Assembly (NCBI RefSeq): GCF_006716785.1
Contig: NZ_VFPQ01000001.1
Location: forward strand, 2,604,001-2,668,000
DNA length: 64,000 nt
From: Thermopolyspora flexuosa
GTDB lineage: Bacteria > Actinomycetota > Actinomycetes > Streptosporangiales > Streptosporangiaceae
Direction of reading: 5' to 3'
This document shows positions 9,688-19,064 of the stretch, in pieces (the first letter of the stretch is position 1; each line of letters begins with the position of its first letter). The notes under the pieces are model-generated. The model saw only the letters and a program-made list of their open reading frames with translations. It was not told the DNA's origin and searched no databases. A program made the position numbers and the translations under genes.

Positions 9688-9925
9688 GACGTCAGCCTAG
9701 CCACCGCGATCTTGTGCTTTCACACCTTCCGCCCCCGAGGTGTGGGGTGTGGGGTCGCTGTCCCGTTCGCACGAAGCCCGCACGCCGCACGGCCGTCGGT
9801 GCCGGCCCCGGGCCGGCGCGCGCCGCGGGTGGCCCGAGCGGCGGTGGTGAGCGTTCCCGCCGGTGCGGCCCGGGCTCGCGGCAGGCCGGTCGGCCCGGGG
9901 CGGGTGGCCGCGCGGGGTCTGGGGT

Positions 9926-11146
9926 TCAGCCGTGGACGCGGTCGGCCAGCGCCCGGGCGAGGGCGGCGGTGACGATCCCGGCCGCGACGACCGACAGCAG
10001 GCCGACGCGCAGGCCGACGAGATCGGCGACGACCCCGACCAGCAGCGGGGAGACCAGGAAGCCGCCGCGCAGCAGCCAGCTGACCACGGTGAGGCCGGTG
10101 CCCGGCGGCAGGCCGGGGAGCTCGTCGGCGGTGTGCATGGCGGCGGGGACGAGGACGGCGACGCCGAGCCCGGCGAGGGTGAATCCGGCGAGGGTGGCGG
10201 GGGTGGACGGCAGGGCGAGGGCGGCGCCCATGCCGGCGGCGGTGAGGACGCCCCCGGCGCGGGTGACGGTGCGCTGGCCGAAGCGGTCGACGACGCGGTC
10301 GCCGGTGAGGCGGCCCGCGGTCATGGCGGTCTGGAAGGCGACCACGGCGAGCCCGGCGGTGGCGGCGTCGGCGCCGAGGCCGCTGAGGTAGAGGGCGCCC
10401 CAGGAGGCGCCGGCGTCCTCCACGAGTGCCCCGCAGGCGGCGAGCACGCCGAGCGCGGCGAGCGCCCGCGCCGCGGCCCGGGTCACGCGGCGGCGCCCGC
10501 GATCGCGGGTGGGTGCGCCGCGGTCGCGGTCCTGGCCGGAGGGGCGTTCGGCGTCGTCGGGGCCGGGCAGCAGAAAGCGGTGGGCGGCCAGGGCGACGAG
10601 GCTGATCAGGGCGGCGGAGACGCCCAGGTGGACGGTGAGGGGCAGGCCGAGCCCGGCGGCGGCCGAGCCCATGAGGCCGCCCAGGACCGCGCCGATGCTC
10701 CACACCCCGTGCAGCGAGTTGACGATGGAGCGCCCGTACAGCCGCTGGACGCGCAGGCCGTGGGCGTTCTGGGCGACGTCGACGACCGCGTCCAGGGCGC
10801 CGACGGCGAAGAGCGCGGCGCCGAAGACGGCCCAGTTCGGGGCGAACGGGATGGCGAGCGTGGCCGCGGCGGTGGCGACGATGCCGAAGGCCGCCACGCG
10901 TGCCGAGCCCAGGCGGCGGATGGCGAGCCCGGCGAGCAGCCCGGCGAGCAGGGCGCCGGCCGGGTGCGCGGCCAGGGCGGTGCCGAAGACGGCGTTGCCC
11001 ACGCCGAGGTCGTCTTTGATCTGGGGGTAGCGCGGGACGACGTTGAAGAACACCGCGCCGTTGGTGAGGAACAGCGCGGCGACGGCGGCGCGGGCCAGGC
11101 GCAGCCGCCGGGTGGGGGTGGCGGGTGGTGCGGAGGCGGTGGGCAT
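9926..11146 (-). CDS. MFS transporter
   Basis: 406 residues with 12 predicted membrane segments in two halves split by a charged loop (about residues 195-225, rich in Arg/Asp). The motif-A region reads GLAIRRLGSARV after TM2, and the second half has GDRVVDRFGQRTV. The sequence style (RYPQIKDDLGVGNAVFGTAL, DVAQNAHGLRVQRLYGR) fits the YbjJ-like sugar/drug MFS group. The ATG at 11146 opens into a 320 bp region shared with the divergent radical SAM gene. No dedicated regulator is adjacent. The substrate is unknown. Confidence 0.85.
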   Translation of the reverse strand: MPTASAPPATPTRRLRLARAAVAALFLTNGAVFFNVVPRYPQIKDDLGVGNAVFGTALAAHPAGALLAGLLAGLAIRRLGSARVAAFGIVATAAATLAIPFAPNWAVFGAALFAVGALDAVVDVAQNAHGLRVQRLYGRSIVNSLHGVWSIGAVLGGLMGSAAAGLGLPLTVHLGVSAALISLVALAAHRFLLPGPDDAERPSGQDRDRGAPTRDRGRRRVTRAAARALAALGVLAACGALVEDAGASWGALYLSGLGADAATAGLAVVAFQTAMTAGRLTGDRVVDRFGQRTVTRAGGVLTAAGMGAALALPSTPATLAGFTLAGLGVAVLVPAAMHTADELPGLPPGTGLTVVSWLLRGGFLVSPLLVGVVADLVGLRVGLLSVVAAGIVTAALARALADRVHG

Positions 11147-11364
11147 CGTGTGTTCCGGTTGGCTCGGTGCGGGGATGCGGCGGCGGGCCGCAGACGACTG
11201 GGTCGGCGGCGTGGCGTGCAGGGGTGTGGCCGCCTGCGAGCCCGTGCCGGTGCAGGCCGGTCACGGCGGGCCCGTCTCCCGCGGGGGTGTGGCCGGCTCC
11301 GGTGCGGTGCCGCAGGCTCGCGGCACGTGGCGAGGGTATCCGGCGCCCGGGTGGGTGGCCAGGT

Positions 11365-11406
11365 TTTGTTGCGCCGGGCCACGGCTTTGTCGCGCCGGGC
11401 AACGGC
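11365..11406 (+). repeat. two tandem 21 bp direct repeats
   Basis: Units at 11365-11385 and 11386-11406, 19 of 21 bases identical, beginning TTTGT and containing GCGCCGGGC. A 21 bp period equals two helical turns, so a regulator could bind both copies on one DNA face, 26 bp before the -35 of the radical SAM gene. Confidence 0.55.
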
Positions 11407-11431
11407 GGCTTTCGCATCGCCTTGGGGTGGC

Positions 11432-11461
11432 TTGGCAGCCGGGTCGAATGCGTGTTCTACT
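11432..11461 (+). promoter_or_regulatory. promoter with LexA (SOS) box-like sequence
   Basis: TTGGCA (11432-11437), 18 bp, TCTACT (11456-11461), then 7 nt to the ATG: a leaderless promoter. Between and overlapping them lies TCGAATGCGTGTTCTA (11444-11459), a near match to the actinobacterial/Gram-positive LexA box CGAAC-N4-GTTCG. The paralogue at 58114 has an even better match in the same place. Confidence 0.55.
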
Positions 11462-11468
11462 GAAGCGC

Positions 11469-12452
11469 ATGCGGTGGGAGGCGACTTCGCTTGTGGACGC
11501 CGGTCCCGCCCGGCCGCGGATCGAGCGCCGTGCGGTACGGCGGTCGCATGGCGCCACCGTCTTCTACGAGGTTCAGGCCCGGTCGGTGATCGAGGCGGTG
11601 CCGCGGGCCACCGGGCTGCCCTACCGCTGGTCGGTGAACCCGTACCGGGGGTGTGCGGCGGCGTGCCGGTACTGCCCGGGGCGGGGGTCGCATCGCCGTC
11701 TGGGGCTGGACGCGGGCCCGGGGTACGGCGAGGCGATCGTGGTGCGGGTGAACGCGGCGCGGCGGCTGCGGGCGGAGCTGGCCCGGCCGTCGTGGCCGGG
11801 TGATCCGGTGGCGGTGGGGGTCGCCGGGGACTGCTACCAGGGCGCCGAGGAGATCTACCGGCTGATGCCGCGGGTGGTGGCGGCGCTGCGGGACGCCGGT
11901 ACCCCGTTCACGGTGGTGACCAAGAGCCCGCTGGTGCTGCGGGATGTGGAGGTGCTGGCCGACGCGGCCCGGTATGTGCCGGTGCGGGTGATGGTGTCGG
12001 TGGGGTTCGTCGACGACCGGCTGCGGCGCATGGTGGAGCCGGGCGCGGTCTCCCCGCAGAAGCGGCTGGAGGTGTGCGCGGCGCTGAACGAGGCGGGGGT
12101 GCCGTGCGGGGTGCTGTTGGCGCCGGTGCTGCCGTGCCTGACCGACTCGTTCGACCAGCTGCAGGCGGCGGTGCGGCGCGCGGCCGAGGCCGGGGCGGTG
12201 GAGGTGACGCCGGTGGTGCTGACGCTGCCGCCCGGGGCGCGGGAGTGGTATCTGGCGTGGCTGGCGGAGGAGCATCCGGGCCTGGTGCGCCGGTACGGCG
12301 AGCTGTACGCGGCGGGCCCGGCGGCCGCGGCGGGGTATCGGGAGCGGATCGTTGCGGAGGTCGGGCGGCTGGCCGAGGTGTACGGGGTGGGGCGTTCGGC
12401 GCGGCGGTGGCGGCGGCGCCGCTCCCCCGCCCGCCAGCTCGCCCTGCTGTGA
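11469..12452 (+). CDS. Rv2578c-family radical SAM protein (paralogue 1)
   Basis: 327 residues. The radical SAM cysteines read CAAACRYC (CX3CX2C) after NPYRG, near residue 60, so it should bind a 4Fe-4S cluster and cleave S-adenosylmethionine. VAGDCYQGAEEIYRLMPR, PFTVVTKSPLVLRD and LEVCAALNEAGVPCGVLLAPVLP match the second paralogue in this window. These features place it in the Rv2578c/SplB-like group; the substrate is unknown, and the SplB likeness and SOS-box promoter hint at a DNA-repair or damage role. The ATG at 11469 (MRWE) is chosen because paralogue 2 starts VRWD at the same place and because of the promoter. Compared with paralogue 2 it has CRYCPGRGSH in place of CVYCFARNSH. Confidence 0.85.
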   Translation: MRWEATSLVDAGPARPRIERRAVRRSHGATVFYEVQARSVIEAVPRATGLPYRWSVNPYRGCAAACRYCPGRGSHRRLGLDAGPGYGEAIVVRVNAARRLRAELARPSWPGDPVAVGVAGDCYQGAEEIYRLMPRVVAALRDAGTPFTVVTKSPLVLRDVEVLADAARYVPVRVMVSVGFVDDRLRRMVEPGAVSPQKRLEVCAALNEAGVPCGVLLAPVLPCLTDSFDQLQAAVRRAAEAGAVEVTPVVLTLPPGAREWYLAWLAEEHPGLVRRYGELYAAGPAAAAGYRERIVAEVGRLAEVYGVGRSARRWRRRRSPARQLALL

Positions 12453-12575
12453 CCCCGCCCGGTACGCCCGGCCGCGCCGCGAGGCCGTACCGGGATTTCC
12501 GTGGGCGGGCGGCGATGAGTTTCACCGCTTTTTTGGGTCTGTAGGGGCAGAGGTCGTGCGACGAAGGAGCGAGCG

Positions 12576-13442
12576 ATGACCGAGCCGAAGACCCACACCC
12601 TCGAGGTGCCGGGGGCCGTGTTGCAGTACGACGTGCGTGAGGGCGCGGGGGACGGGGAGCCGCCGCTGCTGATGATCGGGTCGCCGATGGACGCGACCGG
12701 GTTCGTCAGCCTGGCGGCCCGGTTCCCCGAGCGCACGGTGGTGACCTACGACCCGCGCGGGACGGGCCGCAGTGCGCGGACCGACGCCACGGTGCCGTCG
12801 CCGCCGATCCACGCCGACGACCTGAGCCGGGTGATCGCGGCGGTGGGCGGCGGGCCGGTGGACGTGTTCGCCTCCAGCGGCGGGGCGGTGAACGCGCTGG
12901 CGCTGGCCGCCCACCACCCGGGGGCGGTGCGCACGGTGGTGGCGCACGAGCCGCCGCTGCTCACGCTGCTGCCCGACCGCGAGCGGGCGCTGGCCGCGGT
13001 CGGGCACATCCGCCGCGTCTACGAGCGGGACGGGCTGGGCGCGGGCATGGCGTGCTTCATCGCGCTCACCTCGATCCAGGGGGAGATCCCGGCGGACTTC
13101 GCCGAGCTGCCGATGCCGGATCCGGCCGCATTCGGGTTCCCGCCGGGGGACGACGGCTCGCGCGACGACCCGCTGCTCGGCCAGAACCTGATCACCTGCA
13201 CCCACTACGAGCCGGATTTCGAGGCGCTGCGGGCGGCGCCGGCGCGGGTGGTGTTCGGGGTGGGGGTGGAGTCGGCCGGTCAGCTCACCTACCGGGCGGC
13301 GGTGGCGGCCGCCGAGCGGCTGGGCGCCGAGCCGGTGGAGTTCCCGGGCGGGCACGCGGGGTTCCTCGGCGGCGAGTACGGCGTGCAGGGGGATCCGGAC
13401 GGGTTCGCCGCGGTGCTGCGCCGGGTGCTGGGGCAGGGCTGA
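12576..13442 (+). CDS. alpha/beta hydrolase
   Basis: 288 residues with an alpha/beta-hydrolase fold. YDPRGTGRS lies near residue 60, the nucleophile elbow is FASSGGAVNALALA (the Ser of SSGG, about 98), and the acid/His end is GGHAGFLG near 262. The family includes esterases, haloperoxidase-like enzymes and C-C hydrolases, so the reaction cannot be specified. The start is firm: GAAGGAG lies 8 bp before the ATG. It faces an L,D-transpeptidase gene across a perfect hairpin at 13451-13505. Confidence 0.88.
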   Translation: MTEPKTHTLEVPGAVLQYDVREGAGDGEPPLLMIGSPMDATGFVSLAARFPERTVVTYDPRGTGRSARTDATVPSPPIHADDLSRVIAAVGGGPVDVFASSGGAVNALALAAHHPGAVRTVVAHEPPLLTLLPDRERALAAVGHIRRVYERDGLGAGMACFIALTSIQGEIPADFAELPMPDPAAFGFPPGDDGSRDDPLLGQNLITCTHYEPDFEALRAAPARVVFGVGVESAGQLTYRAAVAAAERLGAEPVEFPGGHAGFLGGEYGVQGDPDGFAAVLRRVLGQG

Positions 13443-13450
13443 GAAAGGGT

Positions 13451-13505
13451 CCGCGCCGGGGCTCGCGCCGCCGTCGAGGGGGTGGTGGCGCGGGCCCCGG
13501 CGCGG
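13451..13505. terminator. bidirectional hairpin between convergent genes
   Basis: Perfect 12 bp arms, CCGCGCCGGGGC (13451-13462) and its complement (13494-13505), between the hydrolase and the L,D-transpeptidase genes. The loop is 31 nt. Confidence 0.5.
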
Positions 13506-13530
13506 TGCCGTACCGCTCAGGTCCCTTGGG

Positions 13531-14727
13531 TCAGGTGGCCAGGGCGCTGCCCTTCTTCCACTCCTTGAAGGACAGCTGCCAGAACCCCCAGCCGTTGTTC
13601 CACTCCAGCGGCCGGTCGGTGCCCACGATCTTGACGACGTCGCCGCGGTGGAAGTTGTCGTAGAACCACTTGGCGTCGCGCGGGTGGGCGTTGATGCAGC
13701 CGTGGCTGACGTTGGCGCGGCCCTGGGCGTGGATCGACCAGGGGGCGGCGTGCACGTACTCGCCGCTGCTGGAGATGCGTACCGCGTGGTTGACGACCTC
13801 GCGGTAGTAGCCGGGGTCGCCCGGCTTGCGGCCCGGCGAGATCATCACGACCGGGTTGCCGCGCTCCATGGTGAGGTGGATGCCGCTGGTCGTGGTGTAC
13901 TCGCGGGTGGTGGCCTTGCCCGCGCTGATCGGCATGGTCCGCATCACCTTGCCGTCCTTGCGGACGACCATGGTGTGGGTCTTGACGTTGACCGTGCTGA
14001 TCCAGGCGGCGCCGATGCGCAGGGTGTGGCTGACGTTCCTCACCCCCCAGGTGCCGGGTCCGGAGCGTACCCCGGCGATGCGGGCGGTGAAGCGCACCTT
14101 CTGGTGGGCGGGCCAGAAGCGGGCGGTGCGGTAGATCACCTGCCGGTCGCTGACCCACCGCCAGGCGCCGGGGACGGGTTTTTCGGCCTCGACCTCCAGG
14201 GCGCGTTCGACGGCGGCCTTGTCCTCGACCGGCCGGTTGAAGGTGACGATGATCGGCGCGCCGACGCCGAGGATCTCCCCCTTGATCGCGGGGGTGACGT
14301 CGATGACGGCGAGCTCGTTCTGGGGCTTGAGCGTGGTGAACCTGCTGGTGAGCTGGGTGGGGCCGCCGTCCCCGGTGGCCTGGGCCTCCACCGTGTAGGT
14401 GGTGCCGGGGCGGAGGCGTTCGGTGGAGCGCCAGCGGGTTCCGGATGCGTCGAGGCGGCCGTTGACGACCTTGCCGCCGGCGCGGACGACGACCTTCTCG
14501 AGCCGTCCGCCGGAGGCGGCCACGACGACCCGCTTGTCGGGGCGTACCCGCTTGGCGCCCTCGGCCGGGGCGACGGAGATGGTGGGGGGTGCCGGCTTTT
14601 CCTGCTTGTGTCCCTGGAAGCCGCTGGCCACGGGCTCGCCGCCGCCGGAGCAGGAGCCCAGCAGCAGGGCGGCTGCGGCGGCTAGGGCCGCGATCGGCAT
14701 CCTTCGGCGTTTGGCAACGGACGGCAC
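13531..14727 (-). CDS. L,D-transpeptidase lipoprotein (YkuD domain, Ig-like N-terminus)
   Basis: 398 residues. A basic N-terminus and hydrophobic core end in the lipobox-like LLLGSC (Cys about 26), so it is probably lipid-anchored outside the membrane. Two Ig-like domains (about 45-250) precede the YkuD catalytic domain. The active-site motif reads HAQGRANVSHGCINAH, with catalytic Cys in SHGCI, then a C-terminal WNNGWGFW segment as in LdtMt2. It should form 3-3 cross-links in peptidoglycan, using tetrapeptide stems. The GTG at 14727 has a GGGAG upstream. Divergent from recD2. Confidence 0.92.
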   Translation of the reverse strand: MPSVAKRRRMPIAALAAAAALLLGSCSGGGEPVASGFQGHKQEKPAPPTISVAPAEGAKRVRPDKRVVVAASGGRLEKVVVRAGGKVVNGRLDASGTRWRSTERLRPGTTYTVEAQATGDGGPTQLTSRFTTLKPQNELAVIDVTPAIKGEILGVGAPIIVTFNRPVEDKAAVERALEVEAEKPVPGAWRWVSDRQVIYRTARFWPAHQKVRFTARIAGVRSGPGTWGVRNVSHTLRIGAAWISTVNVKTHTMVVRKDGKVMRTMPISAGKATTREYTTTSGIHLTMERGNPVVMISPGRKPGDPGYYREVVNHAVRISSSGEYVHAAPWSIHAQGRANVSHGCINAHPRDAKWFYDNFHRGDVVKIVGTDRPLEWNNGWGFWQLSFKEWKKGSALAT

Positions 14728-14958
14728 TGCACTCTCCCGACCAAGGTCAACACCACGTTCAAAACCCTAATAGGGGTAACAACGGAGCATTGGAACGTTC
14801 AGCCCGCGGTGAGATTACGGTTTCGTCGCTATTTATCGGCCCTCACCGCAGAAACCCGACACACCCGACCCGTCACCGGGGTCGGCCGGGGCGTCACCGA
14901 AGGTCACCAGGGGGGTGATGCGGCCGCGAAGGGCGGCCGGGGCGGGGTTTGCGGCAGA

Positions 14959-17238
14959 ATGCGGCTCGTGGGTGAGCGCACCGAGACCGGCGGCCCGGCG
15001 GCCCGGCCGCCCGGGGTGGTCCTGCAGGCCGTGCTGGAACGCATCACCTACGTCAACGAGGAGACCGGCTACACGATCGCGCGCGTGGCCACCGAGCGCG
15101 GCGGCGACGAGCTGACCACCGTGGTCGGGCCGCTGCTGGGGGCGCAGGTCGGCGAGAGCCTGCGGCTGACCGGCCGGTGGACCTCGCACCCCCGCTACGG
15201 CCGCCAGTTCGAGGTGTGGTCGTACACCACGGTGCTGCCGGCCACCATCCAGGGCATCCAGCGCTACCTCGGCTCGGGCCTGATCAAGGGGATCGGGCCG
15301 AAGATGGCCGAGCGGATCGTCGCCCACTTCGGCACCGACACCCTCGAGGTGATCGAGAAGACCCCCGAGCGGCTCATCGAGGTGCCGGGCCTGGGCCCCA
15401 AGCGCCAGAGGATGATCGCCGACGCCTGGGAGGAGCAGAAGATCATCAAGGAGGTGATGGTCTTCCTCCAGGGCGTGGGGGTGTCCACCTCGATCGCGGT
15501 GCGGATCTTCAAGCAGTACGGCGAGGCGTCGATCTCGGTGGTGCGCAACCAGCCCTACCGGCTCGCCGAGGACGTGTGGGGCATCGGGTTCAAGACCGCC
15601 GACACCATCGCCCAGGCCGTCGGGATCCCGCACGACAGCCCCGACCGGGTCAAGGCGGGGCTGCGGTACACGCTGTCGCAGGCCGCCGACGACGGCCACT
15701 GCTTCCTTCCCGCCCCCAACCTGATCGCCGACGCGGTCAAGATCCTTCAGGTGCCGGCGGACCTGGTGGCCGCCTGCCTGCGGGAGATGGCCGAGCAGCA
15801 GGAGCCGCAGGCGCCGGGGTCGAACGGCAGCGGCGTGGTGTGCGAGGACATCCCCGCCCCCGCCGGCGGGGAGGGCCGCATCCCCGCGGTGTACCTGACC
15901 CCGTTCCACCGGGCCGAGGTGTCGCTCGCCGCCTCACTGCGCGCGCTGATGACCACCTTCCGCGACCGGCTGGCCGCGTTCGCCGGCGTCGACTGGGACG
16001 CGGCGCTGTCGTGGGTGGCCGGCCGTACCGGGGCGCGCCTGGCGCCCGAGCAGGCCGAGGCGGTCAGGCTCGCGCTCACCGGCAAGGTGGCGGTGCTCAC
16101 CGGCGGCCCGGGCTGCGGCAAGAGCTTCACCGTCAAGTCGATCGTCACCCTCGCCCGGGCCAAGAAGGCCAAGGTGATCCTCGCCGCCCCCACCGGCCGG
16201 GCGGCCAAGCGCCTTTCCGAGCTGACCGGGCACGAGGCCACCACGGTGCACCGGCTGCTGCAGCTGCGGCCCGGCGGGGACGCCGCCTACGACCGGGACA
16301 ACCCGCTGGATGCGGACCTGGTGGTGGTCGACGAGGCCTCCATGCTCGACCTGCTGCTCGCCAACAAGCTGGTCAAGGCGATCGCGCCGGGCACCCACCT
16401 GCTGTTCGTCGGCGACGTGGACCAGCTTCCGTCGGTCGGCGCCGGGGAGGTGCTGCGCGACCTGCTCGCCTCCCCCGAGATCCCCCGGGTACGGCTGACG
16501 CAGATCTTCCGGCAGGCCCAGCAGTCGGGCGTGGTGGTCAACGCCCACCGGGTCAACCAGGGCCTGCACCCCTACACCAAGGGCTACCCGGACTTCTTCC
16601 TGTTCCCCTGCGAGGAGCCGGAGCGGATCGCCGAGCTGACCGTGGACGTGGTGGCCAACCGCATCCCGCGCCGCTTCGGCCTGGATCCGCGGCGGGACGT
16701 GCAGGTGCTGGTGCCCATGCACCGCGGGGTGGCGGGCGCGGCCGCGCTCAACGCCGCCCTGCAGGAGGCGCTCACCCCCGCCCGCGAGGGGGTGCCCGAG
16801 CGCAGGTACGGCGGGCGGGTGTTCCGGGTCGGCGACAAGGTCACCCAGCTGCGCAACAACTACGAGAAGGGCGCCGCCGGGGTGTTCAACGGCACGGTCG
16901 GGGTGGTGACCGCGATCAACCCCGAGGAGCACACGCTGACCGTGCTCACCGACGAGGACGAGAGCGTCGACTACTCCTTCGACGAGCTGGACGAGCTCGC
17001 CCACGCCTACGCCGTCAGCATCCACCGCTCGCAGGGCAGCGAGTACCCGGCGGTGGTGATCCCGCTCGCCACCAGCGCGTGGATGATGCTGCAGCGCAAC
17101 CTGCTCTACACGGCGATCACCCGGGCCAAGCGGCTGGTGGTGATCGTCGGGTCGCGGCGGGCGCTGGCGCACGCGGTGCGCACCCGCGGCGCGGGCCGCC
17201 GCCACACCGGCCTCACCCACCGCCTGCGCCGCGACTGA
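14959..17238 (+). CDS. recD2: RecD2-type ATP-dependent 5'-3' DNA helicase
   Basis: A 759-residue SF1B helicase of the RecD2/YrrC type, found in bacteria without relying on RecBC. The N-terminal OB-like domain (LERITYVNEETGYTIARV) is followed by helix-hairpin-helix repeats (GIGPKMAERIV, PGLGPKRQRMIADAW). Then come Walker A GGPGCGKSFTVKS, motif II VVVDEASMLD, GDVDQLPSVGAG, the Q/R motif RLTQIFRQ, and the C-terminal SIHRSQGSEYP and YTAITRAKRLVVIVG. It unwinds DNA 5' to 3' in repair. The ATG at 14959 and the GTG at 14968 are both possible; the longer frame to 14809 lacks codon bias. Confidence 0.93.
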   Translation: MRLVGERTETGGPAARPPGVVLQAVLERITYVNEETGYTIARVATERGGDELTTVVGPLLGAQVGESLRLTGRWTSHPRYGRQFEVWSYTTVLPATIQGIQRYLGSGLIKGIGPKMAERIVAHFGTDTLEVIEKTPERLIEVPGLGPKRQRMIADAWEEQKIIKEVMVFLQGVGVSTSIAVRIFKQYGEASISVVRNQPYRLAEDVWGIGFKTADTIAQAVGIPHDSPDRVKAGLRYTLSQAADDGHCFLPAPNLIADAVKILQVPADLVAACLREMAEQQEPQAPGSNGSGVVCEDIPAPAGGEGRIPAVYLTPFHRAEVSLAASLRALMTTFRDRLAAFAGVDWDAALSWVAGRTGARLAPEQAEAVRLALTGKVAVLTGGPGCGKSFTVKSIVTLARAKKAKVILAAPTGRAAKRLSELTGHEATTVHRLLQLRPGGDAAYDRDNPLDADLVVVDEASMLDLLLANKLVKAIAPGTHLLFVGDVDQLPSVGAGEVLRDLLASPEIPRVRLTQIFRQAQQSGVVVNAHRVNQGLHPYTKGYPDFFLFPCEEPERIAELTVDVVANRIPRRFGLDPRRDVQVLVPMHRGVAGAAALNAALQEALTPAREGVPERRYGGRVFRVGDKVTQLRNNYEKGAAGVFNGTVGVVTAINPEEHTLTVLTDEDESVDYSFDELDELAHAYAVSIHRSQGSEYPAVVIPLATSAWMMLQRNLLYTAITRAKRLVVIVGSRRALAHAVRTRGAGRRHTGLTHRLRRD

Positions 17239-17498
17239 CCGGCCCGGCCGCCTCACCCACGGCGCCCTCGAGGGCCGGGTGCTGCGCACGGCGATCGGGG
17301 GCGTCGCCGGCCGAGCGGCGCGGCGTACCCGGCTTCCGCCGCGGCGCACGTGCCGGTTCCCCTTGTCCGGGACGGGACATGGACCGGGTGGTCCGCGAAA
17401 CCGGCCCCCGCGCGGACGCGTGTACGGACAGAATCATTGCCGTCACTTTCGGTGGCGGAGGGGGCGGTTGCGCCCTCCGCGGACGAGCGGGAGGTCGG

Positions 17499-19064
17499 AT
17501 GTCCCAGAGGGTGGACGTCATCATCGAGCCGGTCCGGTTACCGGGGGTCTCCGCCGAGCGGCTGCGCAAGGCCGCCGCGGCCCACCCGGCGGCCGCCGCG
17601 CACTTCTCGGGCACGGGCGGCGAGCCGGACGCGGACCGCCTGAGGGTGGGGCCCGCCGAGCCGCTCGGCCACGACCCCACCGAGGAGGCGCCGTTCCGGG
17701 CCGCGGTGTTCGACCCCCAGGCCAACGTGGCGGTCGAGCTGCGCGGCCGCCTTGACGCCCTGGACAACGCCGAGGTGGTGCCGAGCACGCTGCGTCCCCT
17801 CCCCTCGGCCGCCGAGCTGCGCGCCGCCGCGGAGATCCTGCGCGCCGACCCCGGGTTCCCCGCCGCCTCCGGCGTGATCGTCTACCGGCCGATGCCGCCG
17901 CTGGCCGACCTGGAGCTGCCCGACGGCACCCGAAGGCGCCGCCCGGTGCTGGGCGTCTACAACCCCTCCGGCCGGCCGGTCCACCGGTTCGCCGCCGTCG
18001 ACATCGCCGCCCGCAAGGTCGCCTGGGACGCCAGAGGGCTCCACGAGCCGAGCGACAACGACTGCGAGGAGCGGCTGCCGCGCGGCGTCGACTCCATCGA
18101 GGACCAGGGCGGGCACGCCGCCGTGCGGGTCCGGGTGGTGCGGGCCGGGGGCGAGGAGCTGTGGAACCTGGTGGTGGTACGGCCCCGCGACTCGGCGCCG
18201 CAGTGGAACGGCAAGGGGTCGGGCGTGGAGCTGCGCGAGGTGCGCTACCGGGGCCGGCTGGTGCTGCGCCAGGCCCACGTGCCGATCCTCAACGTGCTGT
18301 ACGACGACGGGGTGTCGTACCGCGACTGGCAGAACGGCGAGACCCTGTTCCGCGCGCACGGCAGCGACCCGGTCGGCAACGGGTGGCGGCTGTGCGACCG
18401 GCCGCCGGAGACGATCCTGGAGGCCGGGGACGACGAGGGCGACTTCCAGGGCGTGGCCCTCCACCACGACGGGCGGGAGCTGCGGATCGTGTCCGAGCTG
18501 GAGGCCGGCTGGTACCGGTACGTCTCGGACTGGCGGCTCGCCGACAACGGCGTGATCAGGCCCCGGTTCGGTTTCGCGGGCGTGCGCAACCCGCGCACCT
18601 GCATGCGGCACCATCACCACGCCTACTGGCGGTTCGACTTCGACATCGGCGGGGCCGCCTCGGATACGGTCGAGCAGCTCGGCGCGGACGGCCGGTGGAC
18701 CACGATCGTGCGGGAGACCTCCCGCAGGCGGGGTCCGGACGTGCGCGAGTGGCGGGTGCGCGACAAGGTGAGCGGCGCGGGCTACCGGATCGTGCCCGGG
18801 GCCCGGGACGGCCGGGCGGACGAGTTCGGGGTGGCCGACGCGTGGTTCCTGCGCCACCACCCGGACGAGCTGGCCGACCGGGTCGACATCGTCGGCGGCG
18901 ACCCGGCCGAGACCCGCATCCGGATCGACCCGTTCGTCAACGGCGAGAACATCGACGGCGCCAACCTGGTCGTCTGGTACGCGGGCCACTTCCTGCACGA
19001 CGAGAACAACCCGGCCGCCCACACCGGCGGCCACATCGTCGGGCCCGACCTCATCCCGCTCTGA
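17499..19064 (+). CDS. copper amine oxidase-like protein with altered cofactor motif
   Basis: 521 residues. The C-terminal half matches copper amine oxidases in order: LVLRQAHVPILNVLYDDG, then IVSELEAGWYRYVSDWRL (like the TPQ region), a His cluster at 371-374 followed by YWRFDFDIGG (like HQH...LDMDIDG), and GANLVVWYAGHFLHDENNP (like the last Cu-ligand segment). The Cu histidines seem kept. The Tyr that becomes TPQ aligns with Y339, but its flanks are WYR in place of the invariant N-Y-D/E. The protein may lack self-processing or have another role. The N-terminal part (residues 1-110) resembles the N3-type arm domain. The ATG at 17499 follows GGGAGG. No signal peptide is seen, and no partner genes are adjacent. 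Confidence 0.75.
   Translation: MSQRVDVIIEPVRLPGVSAERLRKAAAAHPAAAAHFSGTGGEPDADRLRVGPAEPLGHDPTEEAPFRAAVFDPQANVAVELRGRLDALDNAEVVPSTLRPLPSAAELRAAAEILRADPGFPAASGVIVYRPMPPLADLELPDGTRRRRPVLGVYNPSGRPVHRFAAVDIAARKVAWDARGLHEPSDNDCEERLPRGVDSIEDQGGHAAVRVRVVRAGGEELWNLVVVRPRDSAPQWNGKGSGVELREVRYRGRLVLRQAHVPILNVLYDDGVSYRDWQNGETLFRAHGSDPVGNGWRLCDRPPETILEAGDDEGDFQGVALHHDGRELRIVSELEAGWYRYVSDWRLADNGVIRPRFGFAGVRNPRTCMRHHHHAYWRFDFDIGGAASDTVEQLGADGRWTTIVRETSRRRGPDVREWRVRDKVSGAGYRIVPGARDGRADEFGVADAWFLRHHPDELADRVDIVGGDPAETRIRIDPFVNGENIDGANLVVWYAGHFLHDENNPAAHTGGHIVGPDLIPL

Larger units (their letters stand above)
11147..11468. other. divergent intergenic region, 322 bp
   Basis: Separates the MFS gene from the first radical SAM gene. 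It contains a pair of 21 bp direct repeats (11365-11406) and the LexA-like promoter (11432-11461), each listed separately. Nothing else identifiable. Confidence 0.5.
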
